64,000 nucleotides of DNA from Rhodospirillaceae bacterium (GTDB lineage Bacteria > Pseudomonadota > Alphaproteobacteria > SHVZ01): assembly GCA_016792585.1 (NCBI GenBank), contig JAEULB010000092.1:1-64000 (forward strand), read 5' to 3'. How positions within the stretch are numbered: the first letter of the stretch is position 1; each line of letters starts with the position of its first letter. Below the pieces are notes generated by a model that worked only from the letters and a program-made list of their open reading frames with translations, was not told where the DNA came from and searched no databases. Below are positions 45,265-53,925 of the stretch, piece after piece. The translations under genes and the position numbers were made by a program.

Positions 45265-45735
45265 GTGCCTGAGCCGGTCTTCGAGGAGATCGAGCCGCAG
45301 GGACGGCTTGCCCAGCTGCTCGCATACTGGCAGCGGCTCGCCGGCGGCGAGGTGCCTCGCCGCACCCAGATCGACCTGATGGAGATCAGCCCGGCGGTGC
45401 TGCCGCATGTCTTCCTGGTCGACGTCCTCGATGACGGCCGCAGGTTCCGCTGGCGGCTGATCGGCCAGCACATCGTCCGCCAGGCCGGCACCGACGATAC
45501 CGGCCTCGACCTTGGAATCAGCATCGCGCCGGCGATGCGCGACACCATCATCGGCCAGTACAAGCAGGTGATCCGGGAGCGCCGGCCGCTCAGCCATCGC
45601 GGCGGCTTCATCGGGCGCGATCAGCGCACCTACCGCTACGAACGCCTGCTGCTTCCGGTGCTTTCCGCCGACGGCACCTGGATCGACACGGTGCTGGGCG
45701 CGGCGGTCTTCAGCCCGCAGCCTCACACGACGTGA
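45265..45735 (+). CDS. PAS domain-containing protein (PAS_5 type), copy 1
   Basis: This is a 156-residue single-domain protein with the PAS_5 pattern: LAQLLAYWQRLAGGEVPRRT at the start, HVFLVDVLDDGRRFRWRLIG and YRYERLLLPVLSADGTWIDT near the end. No output domain, membrane segment or signal is seen, so it is a stand-alone small-ligand sensor or adaptor. GTG 45265 lies 10 nt after the bcp stop. It is a clear paralogue of the next gene. Confidence 0.85.
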   Translation: MPEPVFEEIEPQGRLAQLLAYWQRLAGGEVPRRTQIDLMEISPAVLPHVFLVDVLDDGRRFRWRLIGQHIVRQAGTDDTGLDLGISIAPAMRDTIIGQYKQVIRERRPLSHRGGFIGRDQRTYRYERLLLPVLSADGTWIDTVLGAAVFSPQPHTT

Positions 45736-45784
45736 TCCCCGTCACCTCCCCCTGCTTAACCTATAACTAAGCTCATAAGCTCGT

Positions 45785-45830
45785 TTGCTGCCACCCTTCG
45801 GCGTCCCGCGCGCCGAAGGCTGGCAAGCAA
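45785..45830 (+). promoter_or_regulatory. Long hairpin in the leader of PAS_5 copy 2
   Basis: TTGC, TGCCA and CCTTCGGCG (45785-45803) pair with CGCCGAAGG, TGGCA and GCAA (45811-45830), with one C-C mismatch, one bulged A and a 7-nt loop (TCCCGCG). It ends 16 nt before the start codon of the second PAS gene. There is no T run, so a leader structure is more likely than a terminator. Confidence 0.5.
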
Positions 45831-45846
45831 GGGTCGGAGATGGTGT

Positions 45847-46329
45847 TTGGCGTCGCCTGATCTTCAGGATTCGGTCTTCGAGACGATCGAGCCGTCAGGT
45901 CTTTTGGCCCGGCTGGTCGCCTATTGGCGCCGTCTGGTTCCGGCCGGGCTTCCGGGACGCCAGCATGTCGATCCGGTCGAGATCGGCGCGACGCTGCTGC
46001 CGCACATCTTCCTTGCCGACGTGCTCGACGACGGCCGCCGGTTCCGCTGGCGGCTGATCGGGACCCACATCGTCAATCACGCCGCCAGCGACGACACCGG
46101 CCGCGATCTCGATGCCACCATCGCGCCAGCGATGCGCGAGACGATCATCGGCCATTATCGCGAGACGATGCGGACGCGCCACCCGCTCTGCCACCGCAGC
46201 AAATTCGTCGGCCGCGACCGCCGCGTCTATCGCTACGAGCGGGTGCTGATGCCGCTCGCAGCCGACGGCAGCGCCATCGACATGATTCTCGGCGGCGCGG
46301 TGTTCGGCCGCCTTTCCGACGGCGCCTAG
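45847..46329 (+). CDS. PAS domain-containing protein (PAS_5 type), copy 2
   Basis: This is a 160-residue paralogue of copy 1: the same core VLDDGRRFRWRLIG, AMRETIIGHYRETMRTRHPL and VYRYERVLMPLAADGSAIDM. TTG 45847 is the only start that keeps the conserved N-terminus (VFETIEPSGLLARLVAYWRR). It is separated from copy 1 by 111 nt that hold a strong hairpin. Its stop shares CTAG with the convergent TRAP permease gene. Confidence 0.83.
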   Translation: MASPDLQDSVFETIEPSGLLARLVAYWRRLVPAGLPGRQHVDPVEIGATLLPHIFLADVLDDGRRFRWRLIGTHIVNHAASDDTGRDLDATIAPAMRETIIGHYRETMRTRHPLCHRSKFVGRDRRVYRYERVLMPLAADGSAIDMILGGAVFGRLSDGA

Positions 46330-48506
46330 CCTGCCGTCGACGGCTTGGCCGCGCGATTCTTGATCACCTGGCGGATCAGGATCGGGCTTGCGACGGCGAG
46401 GCCGGCGAGCGTGCTCGGAAGGCCCGGCGCGATCGTCGGCAGCGCCGCGACTCCCAGCACGATTCGCTCCCATCCGGCCAGCGGCGCGATGCCGTAGCCG
46501 CCAAAGGCCATCGACAGCAGCACGATGCCGGCGGCGCAGCCGAGCGTCGTGAGGATGAAGGCCGGCCAGGTGAACTCCGGCGTCACGATCAGCATCGCCG
46601 GACCGTAGACGAAGACGAACGGCACCAACACCTTGCCGAGGCCGAGGCGGAAGGCGGTGTTGCCGGTCTTGAACGGGTCGGCACCGGCCATGCTGGCCCC
46701 GGCATAGGCCGCGAGCGCCACCGGCGGGGTGATGTCGGCGAGCACGCCGTAATAGAAGACGAAGAAGTGCGCGACGATCGGCTGCACGCCAAGCATGCCG
46801 AGCGCCGGTGCGGCGACCGTCACCATGATGATGTAGTTGGCCGTGGTCGGCACGCCGCATCCGAGCAGGATGCAGACGAAGCCGGTCATGATCAGCGTGA
46901 AGAACAGCGTCGCGCCGTTCTCGGTGAACCAGCCGACCGGCAGCAGCGACAGGGTCAGCCCGCCGAGTTCGCTCGCGAAGCTCGTGACGATGAACGAGAT
47001 CTTGAAGCCGACGCCGGTCAGCGTGACGATGCCGACGATGATGCCGACGGTCGCCGCCGCGGCACCGACCGAGATCGCGTACTTGGCGCCGACGACGAAG
47101 GAATCGACCATGTCGATCACCCGCGCCTTGCCTTCGTCGGTCGAGAGCCAGGCATGGACCGCGAGCACCGCGACGACGCCGATCATCGGCAGCGAGAACC
47201 ACAGGTTGGTGGTGACCCCGAAGACGACCGACAGCACCAGTGCCGCGAAATAGCCGACGGTGACGGCCGGCATCCGGCCGAGCCCGACGACGAGGCAGCA
47301 GGTGATGCCCCAGAAGGCCGCGAGGTACGGCGTGAAGCCCGAGAACAGGATCAGCAGCAGGGCCGCCAGCGGCATTACCGTCTGCCAGCCCTTTCGCAGC
47401 ACCTCGGCCGCATTCGGCAGTTCGTCGGCGCGGAGGCCACGCATGCCGGTGCGCTTCGCCTCGAAATGCACCTGGCAGAAGACGCCGAAGAAATGCATGA
47501 AGGCCGGCACGATCGCCGCCAGGATCACGCTGGTGTAGGAGACGTTCAGGAACTCGACCATCAGGAACGCGGCCGCACCCATGATCGGCGGCGTGATCTG
47601 GCCGCCGGTCGAGGCGGTCGATTCCACTGCAGCGGCGAAGTGGCGCGGATAGCCCAGCCGGATCATCGCCGGAATGGTCAACGAACCGACGGTAACGGTG
47701 TTGGCGATCGACGAGCCCGAGATCATGCCGAACATCGCCGAGCCGAAGATCGAGACCTTGGCCGGGCCGCCGGCATAGCGGCCGGCGACGATCGAGGCGA
47801 GGTCGATGAAAAGCTGACCCAAGCCGATCCGCGTCGCCAGCACGCCAAACAGCACGTAGTGGAAGACGTATGTGGCGACCACGCCGAGCGCGATGCCGTA
47901 GATGCCCTGGCTGGTGAGATACAGGTGGTTGACGATGTTACCCCACGTCGCGCCGGGGTGCTGCAGGATGCCGGGCATCGAGGGGCCGAAATAGGCGTAG
48001 AGCATCATCAGGATGGCGATCACCGGCAGCGGCCAGCCAACGCCCCGGCGCGTCGCCTCCAGCAGCACGACAATCAGGATCGTTCCCATCGCCACGTCGA
48101 CGAACAGCGGGTTGCCGACGCGGAAGGCGAGATCGGCGAAGATCCACGGCACGTAGAGGCTGGCGACCGCGGCGGCGATCGCCAGCGCCCAGTCGACGAT
48201 CGAGATGCCGAAGGGCCGCCACCACGCCACCGTCGGCTCGCGGTTCTCGTGCGCCTTCAGGAACGGGAAGACCAGGAAGATCATCCCGATCACGAAGGCC
48301 ATGTGGATGCCGCGATGCGTGGTCTCGCGCAGCAGCCCGAAGCCGGCCGTGTAGTAGTGGAAGCCCGAGAGCGTCAGCAGCAGGATCCCGACGATCCAGC
48401 CCGCCGTCGGCGTCAGCGGCCGAAAGCGCATCTCGGGATCGAACTTCTCCTCGAGCGCGCGGGCTTCGGTGATCGCGGCGGCGGTGGTCGACATGGGAAC
48501 GCTCAT
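46326..48506 (-). CDS. TRAP transporter permease, fused small and large subunits (DctQM type)
   Basis: This is a 726-residue membrane protein. The N-terminal part has about four spans (the DctQ-like part, from residue about 35), and the rest has the DctM fold with FGSAMFGMISGSSIANTVTV and ASTGGQITPPIMGAAAFLMV. Such 4TM/12TM fusions work with TAXI-type binding proteins, whose gene lies just upstream here. Two ATGs (48506, 48494) are possible. A hairpin between the binding protein gene and this one may lower its expression. Confidence 0.93.
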   Translation of the reverse strand: MSVPMSTTAAAITEARALEEKFDPEMRFRPLTPTAGWIVGILLLTLSGFHYYTAGFGLLRETTHRGIHMAFVIGMIFLVFPFLKAHENREPTVAWWRPFGISIVDWALAIAAAVASLYVPWIFADLAFRVGNPLFVDVAMGTILIVVLLEATRRGVGWPLPVIAILMMLYAYFGPSMPGILQHPGATWGNIVNHLYLTSQGIYGIALGVVATYVFHYVLFGVLATRIGLGQLFIDLASIVAGRYAGGPAKVSIFGSAMFGMISGSSIANTVTVGSLTIPAMIRLGYPRHFAAAVESTASTGGQITPPIMGAAAFLMVEFLNVSYTSVILAAIVPAFMHFFGVFCQVHFEAKRTGMRGLRADELPNAAEVLRKGWQTVMPLAALLLILFSGFTPYLAAFWGITCCLVVGLGRMPAVTVGYFAALVLSVVFGVTTNLWFSLPMIGVVAVLAVHAWLSTDEGKARVIDMVDSFVVGAKYAISVGAAAATVGIIVGIVTLTGVGFKISFIVTSFASELGGLTLSLLPVGWFTENGATLFFTLIMTGFVCILLGCGVPTTANYIIMVTVAAPALGMLGVQPIVAHFFVFYYGVLADITPPVALAAYAGASMAGADPFKTGNTAFRLGLGKVLVPFVFVYGPAMLIVTPEFTWPAFILTTLGCAAGIVLLSMAFGGYGIAPLAGWERIVLGVAALPTIAPGLPSTLAGLAVASPILIRQVIKNRAAKPSTAG

Positions 48507-48526
48507 CGAAATCGGGACGGATAAGG

Positions 48527-48562
48527 AAGGCCCCTCTCCAGCCTGCGCCGGAGAGGGGCCTT
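48527..48562 (-). terminator. Hairpin between TAXI binding protein and TRAP permease
   Basis: AAGGCCCCTCTCC (48527-48539) and GGAGAGGGGCCTT (48550-48562) form a perfect 13-bp stem with a 10-nt loop. It lies after the binding-protein stop and before the permease start, on the minus strand. No T run follows, so a stabilising or attenuating hairpin that keeps binding-protein mRNA in excess is as likely as full termination. Confidence 0.6.
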
Positions 48563-48584
48563 GAGAACGGCTATGCGGCGAGGC

Positions 48585-49550
48585 CTACTTCAGAAGGCCG
48601 GCTTCCTTGTAGAACTTCGCAGCACCCGGGTGCCACGGCACGCTCGGGCCGGCGGTCGCGGTCGCCTTGACGATCGACTTGCCCTTGGCGTGGCCGGCAT
48701 CGAGCGCGGCGCGGGTCTTGTCGCTCCACAGCGCCTTGGTGATGTCGTAGACCAGCGCCTCCGGCACTTTGGCCGAGGTAACCCACTGCGCGCCGACCGC
48801 AAGGGTCTTCGCCGCGGCCGCACCCTTGTAGGTGTTGGCCGGGATCTCGTCGGCGGCGAAGAACGAGTACTTCTTGCGGATGGCCTCCGCCTGCGGGCCG
48901 TCGATCGGCACGATGTCGATGCCGGGGCCCGCGGCCGCGAGCTCGGTGATCGCGCTGGTCGGGTAGCCGCCGACGAAGATGAAGGCGTCCATGCCGCCGT
49001 CGCGCATCTTCTCGGCTGCCTGGTTCGGCTTCAGGTAATCGGCCTTCACGTCCTTCTCCGAGAGGCCATAGCCCTCGAGGATGATCTTGGCGTCGACCAG
49101 CGTGCCCGATCCCGGCTCGTCGAGCGAGACGCGCTTGCCCTTGAGGTCGGCCGGGGTCTTGATGTTGGCGCTCTTCGCCGCGACCAGGTGGATACTCTCG
49201 GGATAGAGGTTCGCGATCAGGCGGAGGTCGGCCGCCTTCTCCTTGCCCTCGAACAGGCCGGTGCCGGTATGCGCCCAATGGGCGACGTCGGCCTGGGCGA
49301 AGCCGGACTCGAGCGCGCCCGAGAGGATGCCGTTGACGTTGGCGACCGAGCCGTTCGAGGCCTGGGCCGTCAGCACGAGACGCGGCGGGGCCGAGATCGC
49401 GTTCGCGATGATGCCGCCGATCGGATAGTAGGTGCCGGCGGTGCCGCCGGTGCCGATGCGGAAGAAGGCCGGGGCCTGGGCGAAGGCATCGCGGCCGATC
49501 AGCGCCGCGGCGGCGGCCGTCAGCGCGAATTCACGTCGGGTAATGCGCAT
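48585..49550 (-). CDS. TAXI family TRAP transporter solute-binding protein
   Basis: This periplasmic protein has 321 residues from ATG 49550, with a signal peptide bearing a twin arginine (TRREFALTAAAAALIG). The TAXI fold is recognised from FFRIGTGGTAGTYYPIGGII at the N-terminus, RVSLDEPGSGTLVDAKIILE, and MDAFIFVGGYPTSAITELAA. The start is chosen for the GGAGAGAAAG ribosome site. It partners the fused permease downstream. Confidence 0.92.
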   Translation of the reverse strand: MRITRREFALTAAAAALIGRDAFAQAPAFFRIGTGGTAGTYYPIGGIIANAISAPPRLVLTAQASNGSVANVNGILSGALESGFAQADVAHWAHTGTGLFEGKEKAADLRLIANLYPESIHLVAAKSANIKTPADLKGKRVSLDEPGSGTLVDAKIILEGYGLSEKDVKADYLKPNQAAEKMRDGGMDAFIFVGGYPTSAITELAAAGPGIDIVPIDGPQAEAIRKKYSFFAADEIPANTYKGAAAAKTLAVGAQWVTSAKVPEALVYDITKALWSDKTRAALDAGHAKGKSIVKATATAGPSVPWHPGAAKFYKEAGLLK

Positions 49551-49636
49551 CTTTCTCTCCTGGGAGGGGATGACCAACTGGAGCCAGTTTGGGCCGCCGG
49601 GATACTCGATTTCAAGCGGCCCAGGCGAGGACTATT

Positions 49637-50797
49637 TCACTCGCCGTTTTCCTTTCGGAATGGCGAGAACTCCATCAGCCGCTCGATCTCGAGCGCCATG
49701 TGCTGGCGCTCGCGCTTGAGCGCGTCCTCGACCGGCTTCGCCAGCCGTTGGTCGAAGATATGGTGAAGGCTGTAGGTCCGGGTCGGCAGGTACCCTCGCT
49801 GGATCTTGTGGGGGCCCTGCGCACCTGCCTCGACCCGCTTCAGGCCGCGCTCGATCGCGACGTCGATGGCCTTGTAGTAGCAGGCCTCGAAATGCAGGAA
49901 TTTGTAGTCGCCATCGGCGCCCCAGTTGCGGCCGTAGAGCGCCTCGGTGCCGAGCAGGTTCAGCGCGCCGGCGATCATCCTGCCGCCCGCCTCCCCGATC
50001 ACCAGCACGATCTTGTCGGCCATGGTCTCGCCGAGGCGGAGGAAAAAGGCCTCGTTGAGATACGCGTGCGCCCATTTGCGGTCGACCGTGTCGAGGTAGT
50101 AGCGGAAGAAGGTCCGCCAGTGCTCCTCGCGGATTTCCGATCCGGTAATCGCGCGCACCCTGATGCCGCTGTCGGCGACCTCCTTCCGCTCCTTGCGGAG
50201 CGTCTTGCGCTTGCGCGACGCCAGCGCGTTCAGGAAATCCTCGAAGCTCCGATAACCCTGATTGGTCCAGTGGTATTGCATGCCGATGCGCCGGATCCAT
50301 CCGGCGGCACCGAGCCGCGTCCACTCGTCCTCGGTCGGGAAGGTGATATGCACCGAGGAGGCGCGGCGCTGCTGGGCCAGCGTCAGCGAGGCGCCGGCAA
50401 GCTGGACTGCGAGGCCGGGATCGACGCCGGGCTTCAGGAGGATGCGCCGGCCGGTCGCCGGCGTGAAAGGCACCGCGATCTGGAGCTTGGGATAGTAGCG
50501 GCCACCCGCCTTCATGTAGGCGTCGGCCCAGCCGTGGTCGAAGACGTATTCGCCCTGGCTGTGGTTCTTGAGATAAGCGGGGACGACGCCGAGGACCGTG
50601 CCGCCGTCGCCCTCGGCGATCAGGTGCTGAGGCAGCCAGCCGGTATCCGGCGAGACGCTGCCCGACGCCTCGAGCGCCGAGAGGAAGGCATGGCAGAGGA
50701 ACGGATTCTCCGGCCCGGCGCAGGCATCCCACTCGGCCGCATCGATATCATCGATGCGCTCGGCGACGCGGACCGTGACCTGCCCGTCGCCGTCCAT
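49637..50797 (-). CDS. GNAT/FemAB-like protein (peptidoglycan biosynthesis-recognition family, DUF482)
   Basis: This is a 386-residue protein of the DUF482 type. Features are FLCHAFLSALEASGSVSPDT near the N-terminus, the central RKRKTLRKERKEV basic patch, and the C-terminal EACYYKAIDVAIERGLKRVE and GAQGPHKIQRGYLPT, which are well conserved. The family has an acyltransferase-like fold with unknown substrate; FemAB-like action on the cell wall is only suggested. The start at 50797 lies 5 nt after the RidA stop. Confidence 0.88.
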   Translation of the reverse strand: MDGDGQVTVRVAERIDDIDAAEWDACAGPENPFLCHAFLSALEASGSVSPDTGWLPQHLIAEGDGGTVLGVVPAYLKNHSQGEYVFDHGWADAYMKAGGRYYPKLQIAVPFTPATGRRILLKPGVDPGLAVQLAGASLTLAQQRRASSVHITFPTEDEWTRLGAAGWIRRIGMQYHWTNQGYRSFEDFLNALASRKRKTLRKERKEVADSGIRVRAITGSEIREEHWRTFFRYYLDTVDRKWAHAYLNEAFFLRLGETMADKIVLVIGEAGGRMIAGALNLLGTEALYGRNWGADGDYKFLHFEACYYKAIDVAIERGLKRVEAGAQGPHKIQRGYLPTRTYSLHHIFDQRLAKPVEDALKRERQHMALEIERLMEFSPFRKENGE

Positions 50798-50802
50798 CGC
50801 CT

Positions 50803-51276
50803 TTACAGAAGCTCGAAGGTGCCTTCGACCTCGACGGCGACGCCCAGGGGCAGCGCGTTGGTTCCGACAGCGACGCGCGCATGGCGGCCGAGATCGCCGA
50901 ATACCTGCACCATCAGGTCGGACGCACCGTTGATCACCTTCGGCTGATCCTTGAAGCCGGTCGTGCACTGGACGAAGCCCACGAGCTTCAGAACCCGGCC
51001 GACCTTGTCGAGGTTGCCGCCGCAGGCGGCCTTGGCCTGGGCGATCAGGTTCAGCGCGCAGATCCGGGCCGCCAGGACCCCCTGCTCGAGCGAGAGATCC
51101 TGGCCGACGGTGCCAACACAGTCCTTCTTGAGCTCGCCGTTCCAGAACGGAACCTGCCCGGCGACGAACAGCAGCCGCCCCGAGATCGTGTAGGGAACGT
51201 AGTTCGCCGCGGGCGCCGCCGCCTTCGGCAGCTCGATCTTCAGTTCCTTCAGCCTCTCCTCGATGCGCCCGGACAT
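50803..51276 (-). CDS. RidA family protein (enamine/imine deaminase type)
   Basis: This is a 157-residue YjgF/RidA protein with ISGRLLFVAGQVPFWNGELK, GRVLKLVGFVQCTTGFKDQP and the C-terminal NALPLGVAVEVEGTFELL. RidA proteins hydrolyse reactive enamines from PLP enzymes. The catalytic Arg of RidA proper is not evident at the usual C-terminal position (the region reads GRHARVAVGTNALPLG), so this is one of the divergent subfamilies. It is divergent from the HerA-like gene over 75 nt and is 5 nt ahead of the DUF482 gene. Confidence 0.88.
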   Translation of the reverse strand: MSGRIEERLKELKIELPKAAAPAANYVPYTISGRLLFVAGQVPFWNGELKKDCVGTVGQDLSLEQGVLAARICALNLIAQAKAACGGNLDKVGRVLKLVGFVQCTTGFKDQPKVINGASDLMVQVFGDLGRHARVAVGTNALPLGVAVEVEGTFELL

Positions 51277-51351
51277 ACGCGATGCTCCTCTTGAAACGGG
51301 GGAGCGCGCACGATATCCGCTTTGGGATGGCGGGGAAATGAGGTGGCGTCG

Positions 51352-52899
51352 ATGGCGGAACCCATTCTGATCGGCAAGGCGAAGGACCCGGTGCATCTGC
51401 TGCCGGCGATGGCCAATCGCCACGGCCTGATCGCCGGGGCAACCGGCACCGGCAAGACCGCGACCCTGCAGGGCCTGGCCGAGGGCCTGTCGGCAGCCGG
51501 CGTGCCGGTCTTCGTCGCCGATGTGAAGGGCGACCTCGCCGGCATGAGCCAGCCCGGCCGCGGCGACGCGAAATTCGTCGAGCGCGCGAAGACGACCGGC
51601 CCCGCCGGCTACCGGCCCCAGGCCTATCCGGTGCTGTTCTGGGATCTGCTCGGCCAGCAGGGGCATCCGCTGCGCGCCACGATCTCGGAGCTGGGCCCGC
51701 TGCTGCTGGCGCGCCTCCTCGGGTTGAACGAGGTGCAGGAGGGCGTGCTTGCGCTCGCCTTCAAGCTCGCCGACGACGACGGGCTCCTGCTGCTCGACCT
51801 CAAGGATCTCCGCGCGCTGCTCCAGCACGTCGCCGAGAACGCGGAGGAGCTCCGCGCCAGCTACGGCATGGTCTCATCGCAATCGGTCGGTGCGATCCAG
51901 CGGGCGCTGCTGCAGGTCGAGGAGCAGGGCGGCGACCTGTTCTTCGGCGAGCCGGCGCTCGACCTCAACGACCTTCTGATGTGCGACGCGCAGGGACGCG
52001 GCGCGATCAACGTGCTGGCCTCCGACCAGCTGATCCAGCGGCCCCGCCTCTACGCGACCTTCCTGCTCTGGCTGCTCTCCGAGCTGTTCGAGGCGCTGCC
52101 CGAGGCCGGCGACCTCGACAAGCCGAAGCTCGTCTTCTTCTTCGACGAGGCGCATCTCCTGTTCAAGGACGCGCCGCCGGCGCTGGTCGAGAAGGTCGAG
52201 CAGGTGGTGCGGCTGATCCGCTCCAAGGGCGTCGGCATCTTCTTCGTGACCCAAAGCCCGCTCGACCTGCCGGAGAGCGTGCTGGGCCAGCTCGGCAACC
52301 GTGTCCAGCACGCGCTCCGCGCCTTCACGCCGCGAGACCAAAAAGCGGTGCGTGCCGTCGCCGAGACCTTCCGCGCCAGCCCCGGCCTCGATACCGAAAA
52401 GACCATCGGTGAGCTCGCGATCGGCGAGGCGCTGGTCTCGCTGCTGGATGCGCGGGGCACGCCGATGCCGGTCGCGCGCACGATGATCCGGCCGCCGGCC
52501 TCGCGCCTCGGCGCCATCACGATCGACGAGCGGCGCGCTACCCTGGGCATGAGCCCGATCGGCACCCGCTACGACCAGGCGGTCGACCGCGAGTCGGCAT
52601 TCGAACAGCTCTCCAGATCGTCCGAGCCGGCGCCGTCGAGCAACCCGTGGGGCAAGTCGCCGGCACCGTCGGGGAGTTCGAATCCCTGGGGGGCGCCGCG
52701 CGAGGCACCGGCCCCTGCGCCGACGCCGACACGGATCCCCACGGGCCGCCTGCCGCGTCAGGCGCCGGCCGGCCGGCAGCGCCAGACCGTCACCGAAACC
52801 GCCATCAAGAGCGTCGTACGCTCGGTCAGCTCCTCGATCGGCTCGGCCATCGGCCGGCAGATCGTGCGTGGCGTGCTCGGATCGATCCTCAAGGGCTGA
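51352..52899 (+). CDS. HerA-like ATPase, DUF853 (YjgR) family
   Basis: This is a 515-residue ATPase with Walker [19 protein letters not shown], Walker [21 protein letters not shown] and the sensor [12 protein letters not shown]. The DUF853 core runs to about 400, followed by a Pro/Ser/Gly-rich linker and a C-terminal [19 protein letters not shown] tail, as in YjgR. Role unknown; not obviously part of a defence or repair operon here. The ATG at 51352 follows an AGGTGG ribosome site. Confidence 0.9.
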   Translation: MAEPILIGKAKDPVHLLPAMANRHGLIAGATGTGKTATLQGLAEGLSAAGVPVFVADVKGDLAGMSQPGRGDAKFVERAKTTGPAGYRPQAYPVLFWDLLGQQGHPLRATISELGPLLLARLLGLNEVQEGVLALAFKLADDDGLLLLDLKDLRALLQHVAENAEELRASYGMVSSQSVGAIQRALLQVEEQGGDLFFGEPALDLNDLLMCDAQGRGAINVLASDQLIQRPRLYATFLLWLLSELFEALPEAGDLDKPKLVFFFDEAHLLFKDAPPALVEKVEQVVRLIRSKGVGIFFVTQSPLDLPESVLGQLGNRVQHALRAFTPRDQKAVRAVAETFRASPGLDTEKTIGELAIGEALVSLLDARGTPMPVARTMIRPPASRLGAITIDERRATLGMSPIGTRYDQAVDRESAFEQLSRSSEPAPSSNPWGKSPAPSGSSNPWGAPREAPAPAPTPTRIPTGRLPRQAPAGRQRQTVTETAIKSVVRSVSSSIGSAIGRQIVRGVLGSILKG

Positions 52900-52905
52900 C
52901 GGCAA

Positions 52906-53922
52906 GTGCGTTTTCTGCTGGTCCTGGCGATCCTCGCGCTCTCGGCCGCCTCGGCCAGGGCCGGGTGGCAGGTCCGCGATCCCTGGCCGGCCGACACCTC
53001 GAGCGTTCGCGCACTGGACGTCACCTTCCCGTCATCGAGCCCCTTCAGCCCGGCCGATCTCGGCAATGCCGAGCCCACCACCGCGCAAGCGCGCCTCTAT
53101 CTTCCGGCCGATGCCAAGGGTGCCGCGCCGCGCTCGGTGCCGGCGGTGATCATGCTGCACGGCTCAGGCGGCGTGCTTTACGCACGCGAGCTGACCTATG
53201 GCCCGCAGCTGGCTTCGATGGGGATCGCGGCGCTGGTCATCGACAGCTTCGCCGCGCGCCGCGACCGCGCCACCAGCTTCATAGCGCGCCTGCTCGAGAT
53301 CACCGAATCGATGGTGCTGGCCGACGCCTATGCGGGCCTGGCCTTCCTGACCGAGAGGCCGGAGATCGACCCGAAGCGCGTGGCGCTCGTGGGCTTCTCC
53401 TATGGCGGCATGTCGACGATGTATGCACTGAACGCCGCGGTCGCCGACAAGCTGTCGCCCTCGGGGCTGCGCTTCGCCGGCCACGTCGCCTTCTACGGCC
53501 CCTGCATCGCGCGCTTCGAGGACCGGCGCACCACCGGCGCGCCGCTGCTGATGCTGTGGGGCGGCGGCGACGAGCTGATCGACGCCGAGCGCTGCAACGC
53601 CGCCGCCGATGACTTCCGTGCCGGCGGCAGCCCGGTCGAGACCGTGGTCTACCCGACCGCCGTGCATCAATGGGACGGCAGCGGCCCGCTCCGTCCGATC
53701 GGCCGGCTGCTGAACCCGTGCCGCTTCGTCGTCGCGCCCGACGGCACCGTCCGCGACGAGCGTACCAGCCTGACCATGACCGGTCCCTTCTTCCGCAAGG
53801 TGCTGCTGTTCCTCTGCGTCGAGAACCGTCCCTACATGATCGGCGCCGACGCCGAGGTGCGCGCCCAGTCGAACCGCGAGCTCGGCAGGTTCCTGACCCG
53901 CATCTTCTCGCGCAGCAGCTAG
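52906..53922 (+). CDS. Secreted dienelactone hydrolase-like alpha/beta hydrolase
   Basis: This is a 338-residue protein with a signal peptide (MRFLLVLAILALSAASARAG). The hydrolase fold shows PAVIMLHGSGGVLYARELTY, the nucleophile elbow VGFSYGGMS (Ser in place of the Cys of classic DLH), an Asp in GGGDELIDAERC and a His in TAVHQWDG. Extra cysteines are present in the C-terminal part. It probably acts in the periplasm on an ester; the substrate is unknown. GTG 52906 is 6 nt after the HerA-like stop. Confidence 0.87.
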   Translation: MRFLLVLAILALSAASARAGWQVRDPWPADTSSVRALDVTFPSSSPFSPADLGNAEPTTAQARLYLPADAKGAAPRSVPAVIMLHGSGGVLYARELTYGPQLASMGIAALVIDSFAARRDRATSFIARLLEITESMVLADAYAGLAFLTERPEIDPKRVALVGFSYGGMSTMYALNAAVADKLSPSGLRFAGHVAFYGPCIARFEDRRTTGAPLLMLWGGGDELIDAERCNAAADDFRAGGSPVETVVYPTAVHQWDGSGPLRPIGRLLNPCRFVVAPDGTVRDERTSLTMTGPFFRKVLLFLCVENRPYMIGADAEVRAQSNRELGRFLTRIFSRSS

Positions 53923-53925
53923 CCG

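Noticed and set aside
45924-48524. 866-residue plus-strand frame
   Set aside because: Antisense of the TRAP permease and out of frame with PAS_5 copy 2.
51352-52899. HerA-like ATPase as part of a defence system
   Set aside because: The neighbours are RidA, a secreted hydrolase and GH3; no nuclease (NurA, DUF4297, Sir2) is adjacent, and the DUF853 type is a common housekeeping-like form.
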